From: CAZDVQ01 sp964508975
GTDB taxonomy: Bacteria > Bacteroidota > Bacteroidia > Chitinophagales > Saprospiraceae
Assembly: GCA_964508975.1 (NCBI GenBank)
Contig: CAZDVQ010000023.1
Coordinates: 1 to 59,347, forward strand
Direction: 5' to 3'
Length of the DNA stretch: 59,347 nucleotides
Positions 32,412 to 40,838 of the stretch are shown here, one piece after another. How positions within the stretch are numbered: the stretch's first letter is position 1; every line of letters begins with the position of its first letter. The position numbers and the translations under genes are program-made. The notes beneath the pieces were generated by a model that ran no database searches, was not told where the DNA came from, and saw only the letters and a list, made by a program, of their open reading frames with translations.

Positions 32412-33689
32412 TTAGTTAGCAGGTAAAACAACACCGTCGCAAGGGCCAAAACCAATCCGAACGCCATTCTTTAGGCCATAGCCACGTAGGCAAACATTAT
32501 CGCCATCGTTGATGAACTTGCGCTCACTACCATCTGGCATGGGGATGGGCTTGGTGCCACGCCAAGAGAGTTCCAGCATCGAGCCGTAACTGTCGGGTGT
32601 TGGGCCACTGATGGTACCCGAAGCACACATATCGCCAACGTTCACGTTACAGCCGTTCACGGTGTGGTGCGCCAGTTGTTGCGCCATGCTCCAATACATA
32701 TGTTTAAAGTTCGAACGGCAAATGACATGCGGCTCAAATGCCTCGGTACCGATGGCCACTTCGAGGTTCAAGTCAAAGTAATGTTTACGGCTAGGGCATT
32801 CTAAGTAGGGTAGTACGGCAGGTTCTTGAACGGGGCCTTCTACGCGGAAAGGTTCGAGTGCATCGAGGGTAACAATCCAAGGCGAAACCGTGCTGGCAAA
32901 GTTCTTGGCCAAGAACGGCCCAAGGGGTACGTATTCCCAAGTTTGGATGTCGCGGGCCGACCAGTCGTTGAACATAGCCAAACCAAAAATATAATCTTCA
33001 GCTTGAGCGGTCGAGATAGATTCGCCCATCTTGGTTGATTTGCCAATTACGAAGGCTACTTCCAGCTCAAAATCGAGGAGTTTACTTGGGCCAAAAACTG
33101 GCACTTCTGCATCGGCGGGTTTGGTTTGGCCTTTTGGACGAACCACTGGCGTACCAGAAACCACGATGGAAGAAGCCCTACCATGATAACCCACGGGCAA
33201 GTGTAACCAGTTGGGCAGCAGGGCATTATTGGGGTCGCGGAACATGGTGCCCACATTGGTGGCATGGTCGCGGCTCGAGTAAAAATCGGTGTAATCGCCT
33301 ACCCGTACAGGCATGAGCAATTTCACGGTATCAAGGGGGAAGAGTATCTCTCTGCAATGTTGCGGGTTATCGCGTAGCGATGGGTTGTCGTGGCGGAACA
33401 ACTCCGAGATGCGTTGGCGAACGGCACGGGTAATATCCTTGCCCAGGGCCATGAAATCATTGATAAATGGCTTATCAAACACCTCAAAGTCAAAACCAAG
33501 TCCGCTGAAATAGTCCAACTCGGCCAGCGTATTGAGGTCAATCACTTGGTCGCCGATGATAGAAGCCATACGTGCGCCTCTTTTCGAGCATTTATACACG
33601 CCGAAAGGGATATTCTGGATAGGAAAATCACAGTCGGGGCTAACGGGAATCCATGATTTTAAGCTAGGGTCGTTGGGGTTGATGTGCAT
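32412..33689 (-). CDS. fahA: Fumarylacetoacetase
   Basis: Last enzyme of tyrosine/phenylalanine degradation: hydrolyses 4-fumarylacetoacetate to fumarate and acetoacetate. The 425-residue length matches FAH proteins. The catalytic histidine is in DYTDFYSSRDHATNVG, metal-binding glutamates are in LLDFELEVAFVIG and the C-terminal GDMCASGTISGP loop is intact. The start MHINPNDPSLKSWIPV is typical. First gene of a two-gene operon with the M29 peptidase; a TATTTTTG -7 element lies 28 bp upstream. A hairpin pair with a T-run on the same strand lies about 370 bp further upstream (34057-34116). Confidence 0.95.
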   Translation of the reverse strand: MHINPNDPSLKSWIPVSPDCDFPIQNIPFGVYKCSKRGARMASIIGDQVIDLNTLAELDYFSGLGFDFEVFDKPFINDFMALGKDITRAVRQRISELFRHDNPSLRDNPQHCREILFPLDTVKLLMPVRVGDYTDFYSSRDHATNVGTMFRDPNNALLPNWLHLPVGYHGRASSIVVSGTPVVRPKGQTKPADAEVPVFGPSKLLDFELEVAFVIGKSTKMGESISTAQAEDYIFGLAMFNDWSARDIQTWEYVPLGPFLAKNFASTVSPWIVTLDALEPFRVEGPVQEPAVLPYLECPSRKHYFDLNLEVAIGTEAFEPHVICRSNFKHMYWSMAQQLAHHTVNGCNVNVGDMCASGTISGPTPDSYGSMLELSWRGTKPIPMPDGSERKFINDGDNVCLRGYGLKNGVRIGFGPCDGVVLPAN

Positions 33690-33716
33690 GGTTGGGCTTA
33701 GTTTTATTTACTGGCC

Positions 33717-33724
33717 CAAAAATA
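33717..33724 (-). promoter_or_regulatory. Putative -7 element of fahA
   Basis: TATTTTTG on the minus strand fits TAnnTTTG, 27 bp before the start codon. No good TTG -33 box is seen. Confidence 0.45.
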
Positions 33725-33770
33725 CGGAAGTTTGGCTTTATCGAGGCTACTATTTACGTTTGATTTCGAT

Positions 33771-33900
33771 TTGGGCGTTCCCCTGGGCAAGCCCAGGGTC
33801 GCTGTCCTCCGGGGTTCGCTGTGCTCCGTGCTACGCACCGCGGCTGACGCCGCGCCCTCCGGCCAGCTAACGCTAATCACTGCGGCAGAGCCGCAGTGAT
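33771..33900 (-). repeat. GC-rich palindromic intergenic repeat, copy H (reverse)
   Basis: TTTGGGCGTTCCCCTGGGCA at the left end, then CCGGGGTTCGCTGTGCTCCGTGCTACGCACC like copies B and D, ending with an ATCACTGCGGCAGAGCCGCAGTGAT palindrome. A purine-rich tract (33908-33950) follows, the reverse of the C/T tract that precedes forward copies. Confidence 0.78.
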
Positions 33901-34056
33901 TATTGAGATGAGTTATGAGAGCAGAGAGCAGAATGGAGTTATTAGAGCGGAGTGGGGGCAATGCTGGTGTTTTAAAAAAAAATTCAGTTGGTAAAATTAC
34001 TTCAAGAACTTCAAAAATGGCATCAGTCAACCCCACTTATCATAGCGCAAAAAAAA

Positions 34057-34081
34057 GAGGTGACACCAGCGGTGCCACCTC
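34057..34081 (-). terminator. Minus-strand terminator hairpin upstream of fahA
   Basis: Read on the minus strand: GAGGTGGCACC, GCT loop, GGTGTCACCTC (one mismatch), then eight Ts. A second hairpin, AACCCC/GGGGTT, lies about 20 nt before it (34100-34117). The pair resembles a leader attenuator or the end of a small RNA. No gene lies between it and fahA except repeats. Confidence 0.7.
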
Positions 34082-34119
34082 AGCCCTAACCAAATATCTA
34101 ACCCCGCTTTTGGGGTTTG

Positions 34120-34430
34120 ACTCAGATTTTATGTAAAGTTAAATTACAATTCAATGGAAAAAAAAGCGCTTGTTTGTTGCATTTCGTTGAACAACAGCCC
34201 AAAAATAATGTACATTTTGTAATGAAGTGATGCTTTTTTTACAAAGCACCTTTAACTAAATAGCCTTGGATTTGGTATATACAGTTGTTGGCAACTTGTA
34301 GGGGAATTTTATGAAACTTAATACAACATGGGCTATTCAAAATTTTGTCAATTGGCTGAATCACTTACAAAAAAGCAATTTGTCATAGAATTGTCATTTT
34401 TTAGTTTGTAGTTGGTAGTTGATAGTTCGT
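34120..34430. other. AT-rich spacer without gene
   Basis: No supported gene. A 23-codon minus-strand reading frame (start 34213, stop 34144) ends shortly before the hairpin pair at 34057-34117. The rest has only A/T runs. Confidence 0.5.
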
Positions 34431-34432
34431 AG

Positions 34433-34456
34433 TAGGGGCGACCCTTGTGGTCGCCC
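34433..34456. repeat. GGGGCG...CGCCC hairpin repeat, copy 2
   Basis: GTAGGGGCGACCCTTGTGGTCGCCC, the GACC/GGTC variant of the hairpin at 18035. A CAGAACACTATT linker joins it to GC-rich copy I, exactly as before copy K. Confidence 0.8.
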
Positions 34457-34483
34457 AATGAATGGGCACACCAGAACACTATT

Positions 34484-34637
34484 CGGCCTAGCGATGTGGA
34501 GCGGTGGCCCGCAGGGCCAGACCCGTTGCCCGAAGGGCTCCGCAAAGGAGCATCGCGACTGCGCGGACACGGGGCCGAGCGACAGCGAGCCGCGTAACGT
34601 AGCGCCGCCGCGCAGCGGCGGAGGCCCCCCAAAAAAT
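34484..34637 (+). repeat. GC-rich palindromic intergenic repeat, copy I
   Basis: CGGCCTAGCGATGTGGAGCG to GGCGGAGGCCCCCCAAAAAA. Contains CGCCGCCGCGCAGCGGCGG, identical to copies A and K, and a GGCCCGCAGGGCC palindrome shared with F and J. Confidence 0.85.
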
Positions 34638-34797
34638 AGGTAAAATGGGTGAAGGGGTAAAAATGGTTGAAAGGATTTTTGACGCGTCTTCACCCAACGT
34701 TAGCCTTATGCTTTATTTAGCCCTTTTTACCAATCTTTACCTAGTTTTTACCCAATTTCACCCATCCTCACCCATTTACCCACCTTCACCCATTTTC
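34638..34797. repeat. AT-rich inverted array after copy I
   Basis: Left half has AGGTAAAATGGGTGAAGGGG repeats; right half has many TTTACC and TTCACCCATTTT repeats. The array runs into the promoter of the next T9SS gene. Confidence 0.7.
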
Positions 34798-34817
34798 AGC
34801 CTTTAGCAAATTCTGTA

Positions 34818-34825
34818 TATCTTTG
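34818..34825 (+). promoter_or_regulatory. Putative -7 element of the 1479-residue T9SS protein gene
   Basis: TATCTTTG fits TAnnTTTG, 28 bp before the ATG. The -33 position has TTTTC rather than TTTG. Confidence 0.5.
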
Positions 34826-34853
34826 AGACAACTATAAATCATAAATACACGCT

Positions 34854-37800
34854 ATGACAAACCTGTACAAACCATTTAGACAGGCCTTTTTCAGTATTGG
34901 GCTACTGCTTTGTTGTATCCAACTGGCCACGGCCCAAGTGAACGTAACAGCCAGCGGTGGCACACCCGGGCCTACCACTTATACCACGTTGAAACTGGCT
35001 TTCGACGCCATCAATGCGGGTACGCACACGGGCATGATACAACTTTTGTTTACGGCTAACACTACCGAGACCGCCAGCGCCGTGCTTAATGCCAGCGGTA
35101 CAGGAAGCGCCTCGTACAGCAGTATTTTAATTCAGCCCAGCGGCCAACGCAGCATTACGGGCAACTTGGCCAACTTGCCGCTCATCGACCTGAACGGTGC
35201 TGATAACGTGACCATTAACGGCCTGGATAACGGCACCGACGCACTAACCCTAGTGAACCAAGCCACCAGTACCACCACGCCCATCAGTACCATCCGTTTT
35301 GTGAATGGTGCACAGAATAACCTGATCCAAAATTGTATTATTTTAGGTGCAGGTGGCTCGTTAACATCAGGTACCGTGCTGTTCCATACCTCGAACACAG
35401 GCCAAGGTAATAGCAACAACTTGGTGCAAGACTGTACCATTGGGCCATTGAACAGCACGAGCACGCACCGCATCGGGGTGTTCTCGGTGGGCACAACAGG
35501 TGCTGTAAATACCAACAATACCATACAAGGTTGCGATATTTTCGACTTCCACAACTCGAACGTGAATATCCGTGCAGGGGTGTATTGGGGTAACTCGACC
35601 ACAGCCTGTACAGTAACTGGATGTAGCTTTTACCAAACGGCCAGCCGCTCCATGTCGTCGGCTACTTACGCTGGGGTGTACATTTTGAGTGGCGGCACCA
35701 GCTATGTGATTTCGAACAATTACATCGGTGGCTCGCAACCACAGTGTGGAGGAACGCCAACTACCTTGACTACTTCGCCGCTGCTTCAAGCCATTTATGT
35801 AAGTGCCGATAGTGCCCGTACTACATATATCACGGGCAATACAATCGCCAACATATCGGTGACCACCAATACCACCAGCATTATTCAATCTATCATCCAT
35901 TTTGCCACGGGACAGTTTGATATTGGCTACAACACCATCGGCTCGGCCACGGTAAACGGTAGTATATCGGTTTCCCAAACCACCAATACCTCTACATTTT
36001 CTGTATTTGGTTCGGGTTCAGGGTATTTAGATAGTGTTTATATCCACCACAACACGGCGCAAGGTATCAATATTGGCGGAGCATCCAGTTTGAGTTTACG
36101 GGGTGTGGATATGGTGAGCGCGGGTGCTACTTTTATCATCGACAGCAATACATTTGGTCACCCTACGCAGGTGAACAGCTGGTTACAAAGTACGCCCAAC
36201 AATACTTTTGGTATCATTAATCGCAGTACCAACACGTCGGTAACGCACCAGTTTACCAATAATATCTTTGCGAACATACATTGTAATACATCGAGGGCGG
36301 TGGCCATATTTAGCACTCCGGCCACGCAGAATTGTACCATTTCAGGCAATACAATATTCAAGCTATCTTCTGGCCGGAACAACAATGGTTCTGGTGGAAC
36401 ATCTGCGGTGGTAGGTATTCAAAACGGCTCGAACTCGACCATTACCGACAATACCATTTACGGACTAAACCTGATGGGTACAGGTGTTGAAACCGCCATC
36501 GGGATTTACCTAGAAAATACCAATGCTAGTAGCCAAGCGGTAAGGGGTAACCTGATTCACAGCCTCATGGCCAGCACCGATGGCTCGAACCTCATTGGTA
36601 TCCATTGTAACTCGGGTAACTATACCTTGTCGAACAACATGATTCGTCTAGGATTAGATACCACGGGAGCGAATATTACCCTTGGCCATAGATTTTATGG
36701 TATTTACGACCTAGCGGGTAACCACAACATCGTATTCAACTCGGTTTACATTGGTGGTACAGGCGTGGCCAGTACGGCCAACAACACTTACGCCTTGTTT
36801 GCCCAAACCGCTACTACGCAACGCAGCATCACGAACAACTTGTTTGTGAACCGCCGCAGCAATGCCGCCTCAACAGGCAAGCATTACAGCGCGGTATTGG
36901 CCTCGCCATCGTTCGTTACCATGAACTACAACGATTATTACACTGGGCCTAACTTCTTGACCGGTAACGGCACTGCTGATTATACCTCCCTATCCGCTTG
37001 GCAAGCCTTTACCTTACAAGATGTTTTCAGCTTGAATACCGAGCCTAATTTCATTAATCCAACGGGCTCTAGCAGCACTATTGATTTGCACATCAACACG
37101 GCTTTAACCAGCCTTATCGAATCGGCAGGTACTACATTTGCCAGCCTCAATACAGATATCGACGGTGATTCCCGTCCCGGCCCCGCAGGCTCCGTTAACG
37201 GTGGTGGTACTGCCCCAGATATGGGCGCCGACGAGTTTGACGGTATTCCGCAAGCGCCATGTGTACCGCCAACAGCCGGAACGGTGAGCGCCAGTGCAGA
37301 TACACTTTGCTTTTCAGGCAGCACTACCTTGACCATGTTGGGCGTTAACTTGCCCGTTGGTGGTACCTACACCTTCCAATGGCAAAACTCATTGAATGGA
37401 ACGACCTTTAGCAATATCGCCAACGCGACCGACACTATTTACAATACACCAACCCTCAATACCAATACCTACTACCGCTGCGTGGTGAGTTGCCTAGGCG
37501 GTGGTGCTGCCTCTAACTCGAATGTTCAATTGGTCGTGGTGGCTAGCCCTAGCGTAGCCAGTACTAGTCCTGGAGCCAAGTGTGGCCCAGGTAGCGTAAC
37601 CCTTGCTGCTACCGGCAACGGTACCTTGAGCTGGTACGATGCTGTGACTGCTGGTAACCTTGTAGGTTCAGGCGCGAGTTTCAACACACCCGTTATCACT
37701 AGCTCGTCTAGTTTTTACGTGCAAGCCTCTATCGGGTTATGTAATAGTACTAGAACCGCTGTTGTAGCCAGTATCAATCCTTTCCCGGTCGTTACCATCA

Positions 37801-39293
37801 CAGGCGGAAATACCCCTGTTTGCGCCGGACAAGCTGTAACGTTAACGGGTCAAGGTGCCAATACCTACAACTGGAGTCCAACCATCAGCAACGGCGTAGC
37901 TTTCTTCCCAACCAGTTCGCAAACCTACACCTTGATTGGTACCAACACCTTTGGTTGTCGAGATACAGCCTATGCAGCCGTGAGCGTTAACCCACTCCCT
38001 ACGGTAGATGCCGGTTCAGCCCAAACCTTGTGTGCTGGACAGCCGCTTACCTTGAGTGCTAGTGGTACGCCCGCCAGTTACACTTGGAACAACAATATCA
38101 CCGACGGCCAGGTATTTTACCCAACATCTAGTGCCGTGTACAATGTAACCGCTACCAGTGCGCAAGGCTGTACCGCCACCGATTTTGTCATCGTGGGCGT
38201 TAACCCTGCACCAAGCGTGAGCATCACGGGCCCAAGCAGTATATGTTTTGGCGATAGTTTGACCTTATCGGCCAGCGGCGCGGTGTCGTATAACTGGAGC
38301 AACGGCCTTACTAACGGACAAACATTTGCCCCAACACAAACCGATACGTACACTGTAACGGGTACCGGCAGCAACGGTTGTACCGATACCGCCCAAATTA
38401 CAGTTCAAGTTGGTAGCGCACTAAGCGTAAGCATCAGCGGGCCAACGCAGGTGTGTGCAGGCAGCAGTATCACGCTTGCAGGTGCAGGTGCGCTAAGCTA
38501 CAGTTGGGACAATAACGTACAGGACAACGTCGCTTTCACGCCTAACGCCAGTGCTACCTACAACGTAACTGGTACCGATGCCAACGGCTGCACGGGTACG
38601 GCCCAAATCAGCGTGGTGGTCGACACCTTGCCAAGCATCAGCGCCAGCGGGCCAGCACAGGTATGTGCAGGTAACAGCATCACGCTTGCAGGTGCAGGTG
38701 CGCAAAGCTACAGCTGGGACAATAACGTACAGGACAACGTGGCTTTCACTGCTAGCGCAAGCACCACCTACAACGTTACAGGTACCGATGCCAACGGTTG
38801 TACGGGCACGGCCCAAATTAACCTGACAGTCAATCCTTTACCTACACCAAGCATTAGCGTGAACGGGAATACCATGTCAACACCGGCCAACCCAGGCTCT
38901 GCTTACCAGTGGCTGTACTTCGGCAATCCCATCATGATGGGTGGTAATACCGATAGTTTACCCAATACCCAAGCTGGTACCTACACGGTGGTCGAAACTA
39001 CTGCGGCGGGTTGTAGTGCTACATCGGCAGCCTTTAATTTTGTGCCGGTAGGCTTACAACAAAATGAAGTAGCTAGCGTACAGATATACCCAAATCCAGC
39101 GGATCAACAAATACAAGTAATTGGTTTTGAAGGTGCTATGTTTAACTTTAGCATCATCAACAGCATGGGACAAGCGGTAGCCAAGGGTACAGCAACGGGT
39201 CAAGTTGATTTGAGCGCTATACCTGCTGGTTGCTATTTGTTGCGGGTACAGGCCGATGGCCTCTGGCAGCAGGCGATGTTCGTGAAACAATAG
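34854..39293 (+). CDS. Giant beta-helix and Ig-like repeat protein, T9SS type A cargo
   Basis: A 1479-residue secreted protein. The signal peptide ends LATAQ (residue 27). From about 60 to 790 it has the Asn/Thr-rich pattern of a right-handed parallel beta-helix (ISGNTI, ITNNLF, ITDNTIYGLN), usual in polysaccharide-binding or -cleaving proteins, but no lyase active site is recognised. About 800-1340 holds tandem Ig-like modules with starts like CAGQ and ends like NGCTGTAQI. Two neighbouring 70-residue modules are nearly identical at DNA level. Residues about 1395-1479 (QIYPNPADQQIQV ... IPAGCYLLRV) form the T9SS type A sorting domain. The start MTNLYKPFRQA resembles the alternative start at 42846. 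Confidence 0.9.
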   Translation: MTNLYKPFRQAFFSIGLLLCCIQLATAQVNVTASGGTPGPTTYTTLKLAFDAINAGTHTGMIQLLFTANTTETASAVLNASGTGSASYSSILIQPSGQRSITGNLANLPLIDLNGADNVTINGLDNGTDALTLVNQATSTTTPISTIRFVNGAQNNLIQNCIILGAGGSLTSGTVLFHTSNTGQGNSNNLVQDCTIGPLNSTSTHRIGVFSVGTTGAVNTNNTIQGCDIFDFHNSNVNIRAGVYWGNSTTACTVTGCSFYQTASRSMSSATYAGVYILSGGTSYVISNNYIGGSQPQCGGTPTTLTTSPLLQAIYVSADSARTTYITGNTIANISVTTNTTSIIQSIIHFATGQFDIGYNTIGSATVNGSISVSQTTNTSTFSVFGSGSGYLDSVYIHHNTAQGINIGGASSLSLRGVDMVSAGATFIIDSNTFGHPTQVNSWLQSTPNNTFGIINRSTNTSVTHQFTNNIFANIHCNTSRAVAIFSTPATQNCTISGNTIFKLSSGRNNNGSGGTSAVVGIQNGSNSTITDNTIYGLNLMGTGVETAIGIYLENTNASSQAVRGNLIHSLMASTDGSNLIGIHCNSGNYTLSNNMIRLGLDTTGANITLGHRFYGIYDLAGNHNIVFNSVYIGGTGVASTANNTYALFAQTATTQRSITNNLFVNRRSNAASTGKHYSAVLASPSFVTMNYNDYYTGPNFLTGNGTADYTSLSAWQAFTLQDVFSLNTEPNFINPTGSSSTIDLHINTALTSLIESAGTTFASLNTDIDGDSRPGPAGSVNGGGTAPDMGADEFDGIPQAPCVPPTAGTVSASADTLCFSGSTTLTMLGVNLPVGGTYTFQWQNSLNGTTFSNIANATDTIYNTPTLNTNTYYRCVVSCLGGGAASNSNVQLVVVASPSVASTSPGAKCGPGSVTLAATGNGTLSWYDAVTAGNLVGSGASFNTPVITSSSSFYVQASIGLCNSTRTAVVASINPFPVVTITGGNTPVCAGQAVTLTGQGANTYNWSPTISNGVAFFPTSSQTYTLIGTNTFGCRDTAYAAVSVNPLPTVDAGSAQTLCAGQPLTLSASGTPASYTWNNNITDGQVFYPTSSAVYNVTATSAQGCTATDFVIVGVNPAPSVSITGPSSICFGDSLTLSASGAVSYNWSNGLTNGQTFAPTQTDTYTVTGTGSNGCTDTAQITVQVGSALSVSISGPTQVCAGSSITLAGAGALSYSWDNNVQDNVAFTPNASATYNVTGTDANGCTGTAQISVVVDTLPSISASGPAQVCAGNSITLAGAGAQSYSWDNNVQDNVAFTASASTTYNVTGTDANGCTGTAQINLTVNPLPTPSISVNGNTMSTPANPGSAYQWLYFGNPIMMGGNTDSLPNTQAGTYTVVETTAAGCSATSAAFNFVPVGLQQNEVASVQIYPNPADQQIQVIGFEGAMFNFSIINSMGQAVAKGTATGQVDLSAIPAGCYLLRVQADGLWQQAMFVKQ
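38420..38830 (+). repeat. Near-identical 210-bp tandem repeat within the T9SS gene
   Basis: Units start at about 38451 (GTGTGTGCAG) and 38661 (GTATGTGCAG), 210 bp apart, with long identical blocks such as GGGACAATAACGTACAGGAC. A more diverged unit precedes them. Indicates recent duplication of an Ig-like module. Confidence 0.88.
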
Positions 39294-39338
39294 TAAATTT
39301 TCCCATGAACCCAAATGTCTATCTGTTGTTTGGCTTTC

Positions 39339-40838
39339 ATGAATGTGCTAGTACTGTTCCCACATCAACTATATTTTAAACTTCCCGAGCAACTTGGCCC
39401 CCAAACCTTGATTGTACTGGTAGAAGAATACCTGTTTTTCAAGCAGTATAATTTCCACAAGCAAAAACTGGTATTCCACCGGGCGAGTATGCAGGCTTAC
39501 AAGGCTGCCCTGGAGCAAGTGGGCCACCAAGTTTGGTACATCGAGGCCCATGAACCAGCCGCTGACGCTCGCCATATTCTAGCGCACTTGCAAGCCCGAG
39601 GCGTTCAACGTGTATCGCTGTTTGAACCCGATGATTTTTGGCTGAAACAACGCCTAGGTAATGCTGCTCAAACCCTTCAGCTGCCGCTGCAATACTTTGA
39701 AAACCAGCTCTTCATCAATAGCCTTGACGACTTGGCGCAATATCAGGCCGAAAAGCCCAAACTCTTCCAAACCGACTTTTACATCGCCCAGCGCAAAAAA
39801 CGCAACATCCTAGTAGATGCCGCTGGTAAACCACTCGACGGTAAATGGTCATTCGATGCCGAGAACCGCAAAAAATACCCCAGCAACAAGCTGCCGCCAC
39901 CTATTCCTGCTGTAGAACGCAACGCCTTTGTGCAGGAGGCCAAGGCTTATGTGCAGCAATATTTCCCCAACAACCTCGGCGATATTGACGGTAGTTTGGC
40001 TTACCCCATTGAGCCGACGGCCGCCCAAAACTGGCTCCAAGCCTTTTTTGAACAGCGTTTTTACGGTTTTGGCCTTTACGAGGATGCCATCGTGGCCAAG
40101 GCATCGGTCTTGCACCATTCGGTACTTACGCCCATGCTCAACGTGGGTATCTTGAAACCGATGGAAATCATACAGGCCGCCATCGCCTACGCCGAGGCCA
40201 ACGATGTAGCCTACAACAATTTGGAAGGCTTTGTTCGACAAATTCTAGGCTGGCGCGAGTTTGTCCGCTACGTTTACCTGTACCACGGCCTGGCCCAGCG
40301 CAACAAAAATTACTGGGGCTTTAAACGCAAGATTCCAACCTCCTTTTACCAGGGCAACACTGGTATTAAACCCGTTGACGATGCTATTAAAAAGCTGCTG
40401 CAATCGGGCTACAACCACCATATTGAACGCTTGATGGTGTTGAGCAACTTCATGCTGCTCTGCGAGTTCGATCCCGAGGAGGTGTACCGCTGGTTCATGG
40501 AGCTATACATTGATGCCTACGACTGGGTGATGGTACCCAACGTGTACGGCATGGCCCAATTTGCCGATGGCGGCCTGATGTGTACCAAGCCCTATATCAG
40601 CGGCAGCAACTATATTTTCAAAATGAGCGATTACCCCAAGGGCGAGCCCTGGGCTGATACCTGGGATGCCCTGTTCTGGCGTTTCATGTCGGAACAACGC
40701 CATTTTTTTAAACGCAACCCTCGGCTTTCCATGCTTTTGAGCACCTTCGACAAGTGGGAGCCGCAAAAACGCGAACGCTACTTGAACCTGGCCAATGATT
40801 TCTTGGCCAAGCTCGATGCCCAAAACGATAGCACATGA
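39339..40838 (+). CDS. Cryptochrome/photolyase of the FeS-BCP (PhrB-like) family, cluster ligands apparently missing
   Basis: A 499-residue flavoprotein of the prokaryotic (6-4) photolyase-related group. N-terminal DPRP half: LVLFPHQLYFKLP, VEEYLFFKQYNFHKQKLVFHR-like start. The FAD-binding helical half includes NNLEGFVRQILGWREF, LMVLSNFMLLCEFDPEEVY and NVYGMAQFADGG. In characterised relatives a Cys-rich loop after the MSDY motif binds a 4Fe-4S cluster; here the matching stretch (about 427-447) reads MSDYPKGEPWADTWDALFW with no cysteine. C residues near LLC and GGLMC remain. The ATG at 39339 is preferred over 39315. Its stop overlaps the next photolyase gene by four bases. A light-dependent repair or sensor role is expected. 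Confidence 0.88.
   Translation: MNVLVLFPHQLYFKLPEQLGPQTLIVLVEEYLFFKQYNFHKQKLVFHRASMQAYKAALEQVGHQVWYIEAHEPAADARHILAHLQARGVQRVSLFEPDDFWLKQRLGNAAQTLQLPLQYFENQLFINSLDDLAQYQAEKPKLFQTDFYIAQRKKRNILVDAAGKPLDGKWSFDAENRKKYPSNKLPPPIPAVERNAFVQEAKAYVQQYFPNNLGDIDGSLAYPIEPTAAQNWLQAFFEQRFYGFGLYEDAIVAKASVLHHSVLTPMLNVGILKPMEIIQAAIAYAEANDVAYNNLEGFVRQILGWREFVRYVYLYHGLAQRNKNYWGFKRKIPTSFYQGNTGIKPVDDAIKKLLQSGYNHHIERLMVLSNFMLLCEFDPEEVYRWFMELYIDAYDWVMVPNVYGMAQFADGGLMCTKPYISGSNYIFKMSDYPKGEPWADTWDALFWRFMSEQRHFFKRNPRLSMLLSTFDKWEPQKRERYLNLANDFLAKLDAQNDST

Noticed and set aside
33704..34036. 110-codon minus-strand ORF before fahA
   Set aside because: Most of it lies in repeat copy H and the flanking tract; the first 25 codons have no recognisable start region of a known protein.
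34144..34213. Phenylalanine leader peptide for an attenuator
   Set aside because: The 23-codon frame ends with only two adjacent Phe codons and no run of one amino acid, so a specific amino-acid leader cannot be claimed; kept only as part of a structural finding.
34638..34797. CRISPR-like array of TTCACCC repeats
   Set aside because: Repeats are short and degenerate, spacers are not of uniform length, and no cas genes are present.
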